From the NCBI RefSeq assembly GCF_013426895.1, contig NZ_AP023176.1, positions 372,001 through 436,000 of the forward strand: a stretch of DNA of 64,000 bases. The letters run 5' to 3'. The notes beneath the pieces are model-generated. The model had not been told where the DNA came from and searched no databases. It worked only from the letters and a program-made list of their open reading frames with translations. How positions within the stretch are numbered: position 1 is the stretch's first letter; every line of letters starts with the position of its first letter. A program made the translations under genes and the position numbers. Below are positions 37,258-46,530 of this stretch, one piece after another. This DNA comes from Paraburkholderia largidicola (GTDB lineage Bacteria > Pseudomonadota > Gammaproteobacteria > Burkholderiales > Burkholderiaceae).

Positions 37258-39351
37258 ATGCTCAAGAGACGAAACGACATCCCTCACGCGCCCGCAACGG
37301 CATTGTGGAATCCGGCATCGGTGGCCGTCATCGGCGCGTCGGACAATCCGAACAAGGTCGGCGGACGCGCGATCCATTACATGCAGCGTTACGGATACGA
37401 GGGCCGCATCCTGCCCGTGAATCCTCAGCGCGCCGAGGTACAGGGGCTGCCCTGCTTTGCAAGCCTCGCGCAGCTTCCCGAGGTGCCGGAGGCGGCGATC
37501 ATCGCCATGGCGGGTGATGCGGCGGCTGACGCGGTCCGCGTATGCGCCGACATGGGAATCGCCACCGCAATCGTCATGGCGTCGGGATTCGCGGAAACAG
37601 GCGCGCAGGGCCGCGCGCTGCAGGACGATCTCGTGCGCCATGCAAGCGCGTCCGGGATGCGCATCGTCGGGCCGAATGCGCAGGGTATCGCCAATTTTGC
37701 GAGCGGCGCGGTACTGAACTTCAGCACGATGTTCATGGAAGCCGAGCCGATGGACGGACCGATCGCCATCGTGAGCCAGAGCGGCGCGGCGAGTGTGATG
37801 CCCTACGTGCTGCTGCGCGAGCGCGGTCTCGGCGTGCGCTATCTCGCGGCCACCGGCAACGATGCCGATCTGGGTGTGTCGGAACTGGCGCTGAGCGTCG
37901 CGACGGACGAATCGATCCGTCTCATTCTGGTGTATGTCGAGTCGCTGTCACAGCCTGCGATGCTCGCCGAGGCCGCACGCATCGCGCGAAAGCGAGGCGC
38001 GCGCGTCGTGCTGCTCAAGGGCGGCAGCAGCGCGCTAGGTGCGGCGGCAGCAGCGTCCCACACCGGTGCGCTGGCCGGTCAGGATGCCGCGCTCGACGCG
38101 TTCCTGGAACGGCACGGCATTCTGCGCGCCCGCGATGTCCACGAACTCGTCAATGCGGCCGCGCTGTTCGAGCGCGGATTTCCTGTGCGCGAGGGTCGTA
38201 CGGTCGTGATGAGCCACAGCGGCGCGGTCGGCGTGTTGTGCGCGGATGCGGCCGAACGCGTCGGCTTGCCGCTCGCGAGCCTCTCTGACGCAACCGTCGC
38301 TTCGCTTGCGCAAATCCTTCCAGGCTTCGCGACGGCTGGCAATCCGCTCGACCTGACGGCATCGCTGCTCGGCAACGGCGCGATGTTCTCGAAGGTGCTC
38401 GACGCGCTCGGCCGCGATCCGCAAGCCGATATGTTCGCCATCGGCGTGCCCGTTGCTGGGCCTGGCTACGATGTCCCCGATCTCGCGCGTACCGCTGCGC
38501 ATTTCATGGCGTCGCATCGCAAGCCACTGGTCGTAACCGCACCGCAGCGTTCCGTGCGCGCGGAGTTCGAAGCGTGCGGCGTGCCGACTTACATCAGTGA
38601 GACCGACGCGATCCACGCGCTGTGGCAGTACGCGCACAGCGATCGGATGCATTGCGCAGCGGCGTCTTCATTGTCACCCGAAGAAACGATCGTTCCGCAC
38701 GGCCTGCTCGATGAAGCTGCAAGCTTGAGCCTGCTTCAACGCTACGGCGTGCCCGTCGTCGAGCATGCAGTGTGTGCGAATGCGGACGAGGCCGCCGTTA
38801 TCGCGCAGACGATGGGCGAGCAAGTCGTCGTCAAGGGTTGTGCGGCGGAAATTCCACACAAAAGCGAACACGGTCTCGTGCATATCGGCGTCAGCGATGC
38901 GCGGGGCGCAGCGGAAGACTGCCTCGCGCGATTGAACTCGCTCGGCGTGAGGGAGCCGCGCGTCGTGGTTGCACGTATGGCGCGTGGTCTGCACGAGTTC
39001 ATGCTCGGCGTGACGGTCGATCCTGTGCTCGGACCCATCGTCGTGATCGGCGAGGGCGGAACGCTGGTTGAAGTGCGCGGCGATGTCGCATCGCTACTCG
39101 CGCCGTTCACTGTCGACGACGCACTCGCAGCGATCCGCCGTCTGCGGATCGCGCCTCTGATTAATGGCTATCGCGGCCAGCCGCCGCTCGACGCCGATGC
39201 GCTCGCGAAGGCCGCCGTCGCGCTTGGGCATTTCGCCATGGCACACCGGACGTCGCTCGTATCGGTCGACATGAACCCCGTCATGGTGATGGCGCGCGGC
39301 GATGGTGTCGTCGTCGTGGATGCTGTCGTGCAGTTCAAGGAGCAGGCATGA
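37258..39351 (+). CDS. ADP-forming acyl-CoA synthetase (acetate-CoA ligase family, fused subunits)
   Basis: A 697-residue protein. It contains a CoA-binding Rossmann domain (VAVIGASDNPNKVGGRAIHYMQRYG, about 17-110), a succinyl-CoA-synthetase-like flavodoxin domain (VSQSGAASVMPYV; phosphohistidine candidate in AASHTGALAG), and a C-terminal ATP-grasp domain (about 480-690, VVKGCAAEIPHKSEHGLVHIGV). Such proteins activate organic acids to CoA thioesters with ATP giving ADP and phosphate. In aromatic catabolism the same fold includes feruloyl-CoA and pimeloyl-CoA type ligases. It is first in a tightly coupled operon, overlapping the next gene by 4 bp. Confidence 0.88.
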   Translation: MLKRRNDIPHAPATALWNPASVAVIGASDNPNKVGGRAIHYMQRYGYEGRILPVNPQRAEVQGLPCFASLAQLPEVPEAAIIAMAGDAAADAVRVCADMGIATAIVMASGFAETGAQGRALQDDLVRHASASGMRIVGPNAQGIANFASGAVLNFSTMFMEAEPMDGPIAIVSQSGAASVMPYVLLRERGLGVRYLAATGNDADLGVSELALSVATDESIRLILVYVESLSQPAMLAEAARIARKRGARVVLLKGGSSALGAAAAASHTGALAGQDAALDAFLERHGILRARDVHELVNAAALFERGFPVREGRTVVMSHSGAVGVLCADAAERVGLPLASLSDATVASLAQILPGFATAGNPLDLTASLLGNGAMFSKVLDALGRDPQADMFAIGVPVAGPGYDVPDLARTAAHFMASHRKPLVVTAPQRSVRAEFEACGVPTYISETDAIHALWQYAHSDRMHCAAASSLSPEETIVPHGLLDEAASLSLLQRYGVPVVEHAVCANADEAAVIAQTMGEQVVVKGCAAEIPHKSEHGLVHIGVSDARGAAEDCLARLNSLGVREPRVVVARMARGLHEFMLGVTVDPVLGPIVVIGEGGTLVEVRGDVASLLAPFTVDDALAAIRRLRIAPLINGYRGQPPLDADALAKAAVALGHFAMAHRTSLVSVDMNPVMVMARGDGVVVVDAVVQFKEQA

Positions 39352-40121
39352 GCGAAATCCTTTGCGACATCCGTGACGATATCGCGCTCGTCACGCTGAA
39401 TCGTCCGGCAAAACTCAATGCGGTGAATCAGGCGCTGCGCGCATCGCTCATCGAAACGCTCGCGCAACTGAACGAGGATGCGGCAGTGCGCGCGATCGTG
39501 CTGACGGGCGCAGGCTCACGTGCGTTCTGCGCGGGACAGGATCTGGAAGATGCAGCCGAAGTCGATATCGAGCGGATTCCTGCATGGCTCAACGCGCAAC
39601 GCGCGATGTATCAGGCCGTGCGCGACCTCGATAAACCATGCATCGCCGCGCTCAACGGTGTGGCCGCGGGCGCGGGGTTCCAGATCGCGTTGTGCGCGGA
39701 CTGGCGCATCGCGGCTGTGAATGTGCGCATCGGGCAGCCGGAAGTGAAGGCGGGCCTGGCGAGCATCGTCGGGTCGTATCTGATGACGCTGCATGTCGGC
39801 ATGACGCATAACGTGCAGATGTCGCTGTCCGGCGATCTGATCGATGCGCGGCGCGCGTACGACATCGGGCTCGTGACGGAACTGACGGAACCACCGAATG
39901 TGCTCGATGCCGCGCTCGAACGCGCGAAGCACCTCGCAAAGCTTCCCGCGCATGCGATGAAGCTCTCGAAGCGGCGCTTTCGCGCACTGACGCAACCCGG
40001 CTTCGACGCTGCATGCGCAGCCGGCATCGAAGCGCAAACCGAATGCTACGCGCACGGTGAGCCGCAAGCGGCCATGCGTGCTTTTCTCAACGCCAAGGCT
40101 TCCACGGATTCCAGAGCATGA
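39348..40121 (+). CDS. Enoyl-CoA hydratase/isomerase (first copy)
   Basis: A 257-residue crotonase-fold protein. The oxyanion-hole segments are SRAFCAGQDLEDA (about 60-72) and ALNGVAAGAGFQIALCADWRIAA (about 97-120). The usual catalytic Glu positions after the second motif are hydrophobic or Val here (PEVKAGLASIVGSY), so the exact reaction may not be hydration. It overlaps the ligase and aldehyde dehydrogenase genes by 4 bp each (ATGA), so it is translationally coupled. It probably acts on the CoA ester made by the upstream enzyme. Confidence 0.88.
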   Translation: MSEILCDIRDDIALVTLNRPAKLNAVNQALRASLIETLAQLNEDAAVRAIVLTGAGSRAFCAGQDLEDAAEVDIERIPAWLNAQRAMYQAVRDLDKPCIAALNGVAAGAGFQIALCADWRIAAVNVRIGQPEVKAGLASIVGSYLMTLHVGMTHNVQMSLSGDLIDARRAYDIGLVTELTEPPNVLDAALERAKHLAKLPAHAMKLSKRRFRALTQPGFDAACAAGIEAQTECYAHGEPQAAMRAFLNAKASTDSRA

Positions 40122-41536
40122 TTCATTACCACCAGCATCTGATCGACGGCGACATGCGCGCGGCAACGGGCGCGGCCATGACCACGATCTACGACTCCAC
40201 GACGGAAGAACCCATCGCGACCGTCGCACACGGCAGTTCGGCCGAAGTCGATGCCGCCGTCAAAGCGGCGCGCGCGGCGCTTCCACGATGGTCGAACACC
40301 TCCATCGATGAACGGGCGACGTTCCTGCTCGCCATTGCCGATGCGCTCGAAGCGCGTTCCGATCGCATGGCCGCCGATGTCGTCGCCGAAGTCGGCATGC
40401 CGCTCAAGCTCACACGGCGCATCCAGTTGCAGGCGCCCATCGCCGCATGGCGCGCGGCGGCGGCTCATGCGGCCGAAGCGCTGGCGGAAACCCGCGTGGG
40501 ACACTCGGTCGTGACGAAAGAAGCCGTGGGCGTCGTCGCCGCGATCACGCCGTGGAACTACCCGCTGCATCAGATCACGGCGAAGCTGGCGGCGGCGCTG
40601 GTCGCGGGTTGCTGCGTCGTGCTCAAGCCGTCGGAACTCGCGCCAGGCGTGGTCGGCGCATTGTGTGAGGCGGCACTCGAAGCGCGGCTGCCGCGCGGCG
40701 TGTTGAACATCGTCTACGGCGATCGTTTGACGGGGGAAGCGCTCGTTGCGCATCCGGGCATCGATATGGTCTCGTTCACGGGATCGACCGCCGCAGGAAG
40801 ACATATCGCGTCGATGGCGGGCGCCGGTCTCAAACGCGTGGCGCTCGAACTCGGCGGCAAGTCCGCGAGCATCGCGCTGCCGGATGCGGATCAGGCTGCC
40901 GTCGTGAAGCATGCGCTCTCGTCGTGCATGCTGAACTCGGGTCAGACATGCAGCGCGATCACGCGGCTCATCGTACCGGAAGCGCAATACGAAGCCTATC
41001 GCGAGCCGCTTCGCGCGGGCGTGGCGAACCTGCGCGTCGGCGATCCGCGCGATGCCGATTCGCGCATCGGTCCGCTCGTGTCGGCGGATCATCGGAACCG
41101 TGTGAATGCATACATCGAACGCGCCGAAAAAGCGGGCTACGACGATATCGCAAATGGCGTGAAGCCAGCGCTGCCGTCGCGAGGGTATTTCGTTGCGCCA
41201 GCCATCTTCGGCCGGGTGCCGATCGACGCGGAACTCGCGCAGGAAGAAGTGTTCGGCCCCGTGCTGGCCGTGCAGACTTACTCGACTGAAGAAGAGGCTG
41301 TCGCGCTCGCCAACGGCACGTCGTATGGTCTCGCGGGCGCGGTATGGAGCGCTTCGGCTGAACATGCCGTGCGCGTCGCGCGCCGCTTGCGCGCCGGTCA
41401 GATCGATATCAACGGCGCGCCGTTCAACGCGCGTGCTCCGTTCGGCGGTTTCGGCGCATCGGGCATTGGCCGCGAGGGCGGGGCGTTTGGCATCGAAGAA
41501 TTCGTCGAGCTTCGCGCGATCCAGCTTCCGCAATGA
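40118..41536 (+). CDS. NAD(P)-dependent aldehyde dehydrogenase
   Basis: A 472-residue ALDH-superfamily enzyme. Motifs in order: TPWNYPLHQITAKLAAAL, FTGSTAAGRHIA, LELGGKSASI (catalytic Glu about residue 246) and NSGQTCSAITRL (catalytic Cys about 280), then EEVFGPVLAV. All catalytic residues are present. In an operon with a CoA ligase and crotonases it could oxidise an aromatic aldehyde released by retro-aldol cleavage, as vanillin dehydrogenase does in ferulate breakdown; that parallel is inference. Confidence 0.92.
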   Translation: MIHYHQHLIDGDMRAATGAAMTTIYDSTTEEPIATVAHGSSAEVDAAVKAARAALPRWSNTSIDERATFLLAIADALEARSDRMAADVVAEVGMPLKLTRRIQLQAPIAAWRAAAAHAAEALAETRVGHSVVTKEAVGVVAAITPWNYPLHQITAKLAAALVAGCCVVLKPSELAPGVVGALCEAALEARLPRGVLNIVYGDRLTGEALVAHPGIDMVSFTGSTAAGRHIASMAGAGLKRVALELGGKSASIALPDADQAAVVKHALSSCMLNSGQTCSAITRLIVPEAQYEAYREPLRAGVANLRVGDPRDADSRIGPLVSADHRNRVNAYIERAEKAGYDDIANGVKPALPSRGYFVAPAIFGRVPIDAELAQEEVFGPVLAVQTYSTEEEAVALANGTSYGLAGAVWSASAEHAVRVARRLRAGQIDINGAPFNARAPFGGFGASGIGREGGAFGIEEFVELRAIQLPQ

Positions 41537-41555
41537 GACTTTCAGAGAGAACACA

Positions 41556-42377
41556 ATGATGAGCCAGCAAATTGAAATCACCCGCGCGGGCGTGCACGAA
41601 CAGGTTGCCGTCGTATCGTTCAATCGACCGGACAAGATGAACGCGCTGACCAAGGTCATGGAAGTGCAATTGCGGGATGCGTTCAGTGCACTCGATCAGA
41701 ATGACGCCGTACGCGCTATCGTACTGACGGGCATTGGACGTGCGTTTTGCGCGGGCATGGATATCGCCGAACTCGAAGTGCTGCCGCCTGAAGATATCCG
41801 CGCGGCCGAGTGGATGCGTCCCTATGACATGAACCGCCGCGCCGACTATCAAAGCCGCTACTCGTACTTCATGGGCGTGCGCAAACCAGTCATCAGCGCG
41901 ATCAATGGCGCGGCCGCCGGGCTGGGCCTGGTGTTCGCGCTCTACAGCGATATCCGTTTCGCTAGCGACAAGGCCATCTTCTCGACGGCATTCGCGAAGC
42001 GCGGCCTGATCGCCGAGCACGGCATTGCGTGGATGCTGCCGCGCGTGGTGGGACCGGGGCATGCCGCCGACATGCTCTACTCCGCGCGCAAGGTGAGCGC
42101 AGACGAAGCACTTGCGATGCGGCTCGTCGAGCGTATCGTCCCGCACGAGAGCCTGCTCGCCGAGGCGATCGCCTATGCCGACGATCTGGCGACCAACGTC
42201 TCGCCGCGCTCGATCCGGGTCATGAAGCAGCAACTGGGCGAGACGCCGTTCCAGACGCTCGCCGAATCGATCGCGCTCGCCAATCGCGAGATGTTTTATA
42301 GCATCCAGAGCGAGGACTTCACGGAAGGCGTGGCGCATTTCATCGAGCGCAGGCAGGCGAGATTCACCGGCGCGTGA
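41556..42377 (+). CDS. Enoyl-CoA hydratase/isomerase (second copy)
   Basis: A 273-residue crotonase-fold protein with GRAFCAGMDIAELE and SAINGAAAGLGLVFALYSDIRFAS as oxyanion-hole motifs and TAFAKRGLIAEHGIAWMLPRVVG, which carries the Glu near the position used by hydratases. It is clearly distinct from the first crotonase at 39348. It begins 19 bp after the aldehyde dehydrogenase stop and its 3' end abuts a possible upstream start of the transporter gene. Having two crotonases suggests two successive steps on one CoA ester. Confidence 0.9.
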   Translation: MMSQQIEITRAGVHEQVAVVSFNRPDKMNALTKVMEVQLRDAFSALDQNDAVRAIVLTGIGRAFCAGMDIAELEVLPPEDIRAAEWMRPYDMNRRADYQSRYSYFMGVRKPVISAINGAAAGLGLVFALYSDIRFASDKAIFSTAFAKRGLIAEHGIAWMLPRVVGPGHAADMLYSARKVSADEALAMRLVERIVPHESLLAEAIAYADDLATNVSPRSIRVMKQQLGETPFQTLAESIALANREMFYSIQSEDFTEGVAHFIERRQARFTGA

Positions 42378-42451
42378 TCAGGACAGGAGAATCCGCGGGC
42401 AATCCGCGGAAAGCGAATATGGCCGAGAGAGCCGAACAAGGAGACACGAAG

Positions 42452-43765
42452 ATGGATCTGGACCTGAACGCGGGCGCCCTGTCCGCGGAACAAGCGCGGT
42501 CGGGCGATGCCGTCTACCGCAAGATCGCATGGCGCTTCATGCCGTTGCTGTTCCTCTGTTACGTGGTGGCGTATCTGGACCGCGTGAATGTCGGCTTCGC
42601 CAAGCTGACCATGCTGACCGATCTCGGTTTCAGCGATGCGGCGTATGGTATTGGCGCGGGCATCTTCTTCATCGGCTATTTCATGGCGGAGGTGCCGAGC
42701 AACCTGATCCTGCATCGTGTGGGGGCACGGCGCTGGATCGGACGCATCATGGTGACGTGGGCGATCGTGTCCGCGGCGATGGCGTGGACGCATTCGACAT
42801 CGCAGTTCTATGTGCTGCGATTCCTGCTCGGCGTCGCCGAGGCGGGATTTCTCCCCGGCATTCTGCTCTACCTCAGCCAGTGGTTTCCAGCACACCGGCG
42901 CGGCAAGATGGTCGCCATCCTGATGGCGGGCAATCCTGTCTCCGGCATCGTGGGCGGCGCGGTGTCGGGCTACATCCTGCATGCGATGAACGGCTGGCAC
43001 GGCATGGCCGCGTGGCAATGGCTGTTCATTCTCGAAGCCGTGCCGGCCGCACTGCTTGGCCTCGTGGTCTACCTCTTCCTTACCGACAAGGTCGGCGACG
43101 CACGTTGGCTCGACGCCGGGGAGCGCGCGCTCGCGACTGCCGAGATCGCCGCGGACACGGCGGCCCGCACGCATACGTCGGTGCGCTACGGCCTGACGGG
43201 CGGGCGTGTGTGGCTGCTCTGCGCGATCCTGTTCTTCATCGTGATGGGCACGAGCACGATCGGCTTCTGGCAGCCGACGATCATCAGAAGCGCCGGTGTA
43301 AAGGACCCGCTGATGATCGGCCTGCTTGCGATGATTCCGTATCTCGCGGCACTCATCGGCATGCTGTACGCGGGGCGCAGTTCGGACCGCATGCGCGAGC
43401 GGCGCTGGCATGCGATCGTGCCCGTGCTGCTGTCGATTCCCGGCTTCCTGTTGTGTGCGCTGGGCGGGCAGGAACCACTCATCGCGATGATCGGCCTCAC
43501 GATCGCGACGGCCAGCATCATCACCTCGCTGCCGATGTTCTGGGCACTGCCTTCGTCGTTTTTAGGCGGTGCGGGCGCGGCGGCGGGGATCGCGCTGATC
43601 AACTCGACGGGCAATCTCGCGAGCTTCGTCGGGCCGGCCCTGCTCGGCTGGCTGCAAACCACGACGCATTCACTGACCACCGGGCTCGTGCTCGTCTCGG
43701 CGTGCCTGCTGATCGCTGCGTTGATGATCGTGATGTGGGTGCCTGCGAAAATGGTCAATCGGTAA
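42452..43765 (+). CDS. MFS transporter, ACS family
   Basis: A 437-residue anion:cation symporter family protein, with YVVAYLDRVNVGFAKLTML after the first helix and RFLLGVAEAGFLPGILLYLSQW in helices 4-5. It is closely similar in style to the NicT-like protein at 6440. I start at the ATG at 42452, which has AAGGAGA eight bases upstream; in-frame starts at 42374 and 42419 are weaker. As last gene of the acyl-CoA operon it likely imports the acid that the ligase activates. Confidence 0.9.
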   Translation: MDLDLNAGALSAEQARSGDAVYRKIAWRFMPLLFLCYVVAYLDRVNVGFAKLTMLTDLGFSDAAYGIGAGIFFIGYFMAEVPSNLILHRVGARRWIGRIMVTWAIVSAAMAWTHSTSQFYVLRFLLGVAEAGFLPGILLYLSQWFPAHRRGKMVAILMAGNPVSGIVGGAVSGYILHAMNGWHGMAAWQWLFILEAVPAALLGLVVYLFLTDKVGDARWLDAGERALATAEIAADTAARTHTSVRYGLTGGRVWLLCAILFFIVMGTSTIGFWQPTIIRSAGVKDPLMIGLLAMIPYLAALIGMLYAGRSSDRMRERRWHAIVPVLLSIPGFLLCALGGQEPLIAMIGLTIATASIITSLPMFWALPSSFLGGAGAAAGIALINSTGNLASFVGPALLGWLQTTTHSLTTGLVLVSACLLIAALMIVMWVPAKMVNR

Positions 43766-43773
43766 GCTGACGT

Positions 43774-43798
43774 CGGCGAGGTGTCGAATGCCTCGCCG
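43774..43798. terminator. Hairpin after the acyl-CoA operon
   Basis: CGGCGAGG and CCTCGCCG form an 8 bp perfect stem with a 9-base loop, nine bases past the MFS stop codon. There is no T run, so termination would be weak or Rho-assisted. Confidence 0.55.
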
Positions 43799-43844
43799 GT
43801 AGTACACGTACTAGCGCGCATTCAGGCATTCTGTGCCGCAGTCT

Positions 43845-44003
43845 CTGATTTCCCCCACCTTGCAGCGCAACCTCGGTTTCACAGCCCGGCTGATCGACCT
43901 GATCGGCAAGGGCATCGATCTCGCCGTGCATATTGGCGGACCGATGACACCAACGACGGATCGGCGCGATGAAAATCGGCTGAATTATGCCGCAACGGCA
44001 TAG
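43845..44003 (+). pseudogene. LysR effector-domain remnant
   Basis: A short plus-strand frame reads FTARLIDLIGKGIDLAVHIGGP, which matches the LysR segment usually written L-x-DRLVDLIxEGxDLAVRIG. Nothing of the DNA-binding domain or the C-terminal half survives; the frame ends at TAG at 44001. It is a relic of about 50 codons and directly abuts the duplicated regulatory segment at 43997. Confidence 0.6.
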
Positions 44004-44073
44004 CTTCCTATCGAGAAAAGGTTTTTGTCAGTGAGCGTCTTCGCAGGCACAGTGCTGAAAAAGGAGACACGCT
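43997..44073. promoter_or_regulatory. Relic copy of the LysR/operon regulatory region
   Basis: GGCATAGCTTCCTATCG, then AAAAGGTTTTTGTCA, then a CACAGTG and AAAAAGGAGACACGCT segment recur with few changes at 46516-46593, the divergent promoter of the second LysR operon. The first 34 bases differ at three positions. ATAGCTTCCTAT has ATAG/CTAT arms like a LysR box. Here the flanking genes are gone; the porin gene begins 240 bp downstream and may now use this site. Confidence 0.7.
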
Positions 44074-44310
44074 TGACATCGACATTCATCAAGAAGCGCC
44101 GACAACGCGCTGCCTGACCCGATTCCACGACCAGGTGTTCTAACGATTTCTGCCTGACCCACAGGCGGAGGGGCACCTTTTTTCCAGCGTTTTCCATCGA
44201 AACCACCGGGACACCCAATGGGCGTCCCGGCGCGCGGTCGCGCGCCGCGCAGTACAGCTTGCGCTGTCATGACGCATTGCATTGCCATAACTACGAAAAC
44301 GGAGAATCAG

Positions 44311-45483
44311 ATGAAAAAGACCTTGTGCGCACTTGCGCTTATCGCACCGCTGTATCACGTTGCCTACGCGCAGAGCAGCGTCACGCTGGCGGGGATTATC
44401 GATGTCGGCATCAACGACGTAACGAACGCCGGCGGCGCGCATCAATACATGATGTCGAGCGGCGTGAACAACGGGAGCCGCTTTATCTTTCGCGGCATCG
44501 AAGATCTCGGCGGAGGACTCAAAAGTATCTTCTTCCTCGAAAACGGCTTCAATGTGAATAACGGCACCATCGGGCAGGGCGGGCTGCTGTTCGGCCGGCA
44601 GGCTTATGTCGGTTTGACGAGCGACCGTTTTGGATCGGTGACGCTTGGCCGACAATACGATTCGATGGTCGATTATGTGGGGCAGCTCACGGCGGCCGAT
44701 AACTGGGGCGGCTATATCTCGGCGCACCCTGGCGATCTCGACAACTTCAACAACAGCTACCGCACCAACAACTCGATCAAATACACGAGTCCGACTTTCT
44801 CGGGCCTCACGTTTGGCGGCGTGTACAGCCTGGGCGGCGTGGCAGGCGATGCGACGCGCAATCAGGTGTGGTCGATTGGCGGCGGTTACGCTGGCGGCCC
44901 GTTCAACTTCGGCGTGGCAGTGCTCAACGCGCGCAACCCGAATCTCAGCTTCTTTGGCAACAACTCGCAGACGCCGCTCACGGCATCCACCGCAAACGGC
45001 ACGGTAACGCCTGTCTACAGCGGTTTCATGTCGGCGCACAGCTATACGGTTATCGGCGCAGCGGCAGCGTACACGATCGGCGGCAGCACGGTCTCGGTGA
45101 GCTACTCGAACGTCAGATTCAGCGACCTGGGCGACACGTCGTCAGGTCCGAATCCCTCGCATTACACGGGAACCGCGATGTTCAATAACGCGGAAATCGC
45201 CTACCGCTTCCGCCCCGCGCCCGACTGGTTGCTGGGCGCCGCATATGACTTCACGGACGGCAACGGAGCGGGTGGCAACGGCGGCGCACGCTATCACCAG
45301 GGCGAGCTGACCGCCCAGTACTTCCTGTCGAAACGCACGACGGTCTATGTGCTCGGCGTCTATCAGCGCGCTTCGGGCACCGACTCGACAGGCAAGCCGG
45401 CCGTCGCTGCAATCAACCTGCTGACGCCGTCGAAGTCCGACACGCAAGGCGTCATCCGCGTTGGCTTCCGGCACAAGTTCTGA
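44311..45483 (+). CDS. Gram-negative trimeric porin (Burkholderia OmpC-like)
   Basis: A 390-residue porin with a signal peptide MKKTLCALALIAPLYHVAYA, cleaved before QSSVTLAG. The mature start (SVTLAGIIDVGI) and the motifs SRFIFRGIEDLGGGLKSIFFLENGF, LFGRQAYVGL and the C-terminal GVIRVGFRHKF with terminal Phe are standard for Burkholderia porins. A GGAGAATCAG ribosome site precedes the ATG. It probably admits the substrates of the adjacent catabolic operons through the outer membrane. It converges with the LysR gene. Confidence 0.93.
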   Translation: MKKTLCALALIAPLYHVAYAQSSVTLAGIIDVGINDVTNAGGAHQYMMSSGVNNGSRFIFRGIEDLGGGLKSIFFLENGFNVNNGTIGQGGLLFGRQAYVGLTSDRFGSVTLGRQYDSMVDYVGQLTAADNWGGYISAHPGDLDNFNNSYRTNNSIKYTSPTFSGLTFGGVYSLGGVAGDATRNQVWSIGGGYAGGPFNFGVAVLNARNPNLSFFGNNSQTPLTASTANGTVTPVYSGFMSAHSYTVIGAAAAYTIGGSTVSVSYSNVRFSDLGDTSSGPNPSHYTGTAMFNNAEIAYRFRPAPDWLLGAAYDFTDGNGAGGNGGARYHQGELTAQYFLSKRTTVYVLGVYQRASGTDSTGKPAVAAINLLTPSKSDTQGVIRVGFRHKF

Positions 45484-45502
45484 GCGCAGACGCCGTCACC
45501 AT

Positions 45503-45547
45503 GGTCACATGTCTTCGGGCGACGCCGAGTCGCCCAGCCATGTGACC
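45503..45547. terminator. Inverted repeat between convergent porin and LysR genes
   Basis: GGTCACATG at 45503-45511 and CATGTGACC at 45539-45547 pair perfectly and enclose a second stem GGGCGAC / GTCGCCC. The structure overlaps the last codons of the LysR gene and begins 20 bp after the porin stop. It can form on either strand, so it may terminate both transcripts. Confidence 0.55.
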
Positions 45548-46530
45548 TGCCCCTTCCATGCGCCGTTCTTCACGAGATCGTGCATCTTCTCCGCCACGAC
45601 ATCCGACATCGTGCGCACCAGCCGCGAGGCGCGCTGCTCGCGCAGCGTGGCTAGCGAGACAACCGAACGGATGGGCGGACGCTCGATGGGCAGCGACGTG
45701 AGGTCGCCGCGCGCGACCTCTTCCTGAATCGCTGTGTAAGTCAGCAGCGCGTAGCCGAGACCGCGCCTCACGAGTGCCTTGGTGAGCGTCACACTGTCGA
45801 CTTCGAGCACGATGCGCAGATGCACGCCATGCTGGACGGCCGCCTGCTCGAGCACGCGGCGGTTCGCGTGGGGGAAGCCGGGCAGGATCAGCGGCAACTC
45901 GGCCAGATCGCGAATCCGCAGCGGTTCTCCGCCACGCTCCTGAATGACGGTGTCGCCGGGCGGTCCCGCGATGACCATCGCTTCGCTGCATAGCGGCCTG
46001 ACATCGAACGCATCCAGCGGCGGCTGGTTATACACGATCGCGACATCCACGCGGCGATCCAGCAGCCATTCCTGCAGCGAACTGCTCAGTCCCTCGCGCA
46101 TATGCAGCGAGACGGCGGGCCACTTGTCGCGGAAGGCTTCGATGATGGGTGCCGATACCCATACGCCAACGGCCGGCGGCATGCCGAACGCGATATGCCC
46201 GCTCAGCCGGTCGGTCGACGCGCGCACATGTTCGCCCGTCTGCGCGACGAAGTTGATGATCATCTCCGCGCGCTCCAGCAGCTGCGCACCCGCGCCCGTC
46301 AGGCGGACGCCACGGCCGTAACGCACGAACAGCGGCGTGCCGAGTTCCTCTTCGAGCTTCGCGATCTGGCGGCTCAACGCGGGTTGCGCGATGTAGAGCT
46401 CGGCCGCCGCGCGGCTGAAACTCCCGACGCGAGCGATGTGGACGAACGAGCGCAATTCCCTGATTTCGATGATGGTCTCCGCGACGGTTATCGTGTTTTC
46501 GAGCCATGCTAAGGCGGCATAGCTTCCCAT
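45505..46530 (-). CDS. LysR-family regulator of the second catabolic operon
   Basis: A LysR protein of 341 residues from the ATG at 46530. The helix-turn-helix starts about 20 residues in (EIRELRSFVHIARVGSFSRAAAELYIAQ), so the true start may be slightly later, but no standard start codon is available there. The effector domain (HIAFGMPPAVGVWVSAPIIEAF) resembles that of NAC/CynR-like regulators. It is divergent from the operon at 46597 and its start region lies in the duplicated promoter segment. It probably activates that operon, and possibly the porin. Confidence 0.9.
   Translation of the reverse strand: MGSYAALAWLENTITVAETIIEIRELRSFVHIARVGSFSRAAAELYIAQPALSRQIAKLEEELGTPLFVRYGRGVRLTGAGAQLLERAEMIINFVAQTGEHVRASTDRLSGHIAFGMPPAVGVWVSAPIIEAFRDKWPAVSLHMREGLSSSLQEWLLDRRVDVAIVYNQPPLDAFDVRPLCSEAMVIAGPPGDTVIQERGGEPLRIRDLAELPLILPGFPHANRRVLEQAAVQHGVHLRIVLEVDSVTLTKALVRRGLGYALLTYTAIQEEVARGDLTSLPIERPPIRSVVSLATLREQRASRLVRTMSDVVAEKMHDLVKNGAWKGQVTWLGDSASPEDM

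Noticed and set aside
40046..41659. A 537-codon minus-strand frame opposite the aldehyde dehydrogenase
   Set aside because: Complement of a gene with intact catalytic motifs; Arg-rich shadow.
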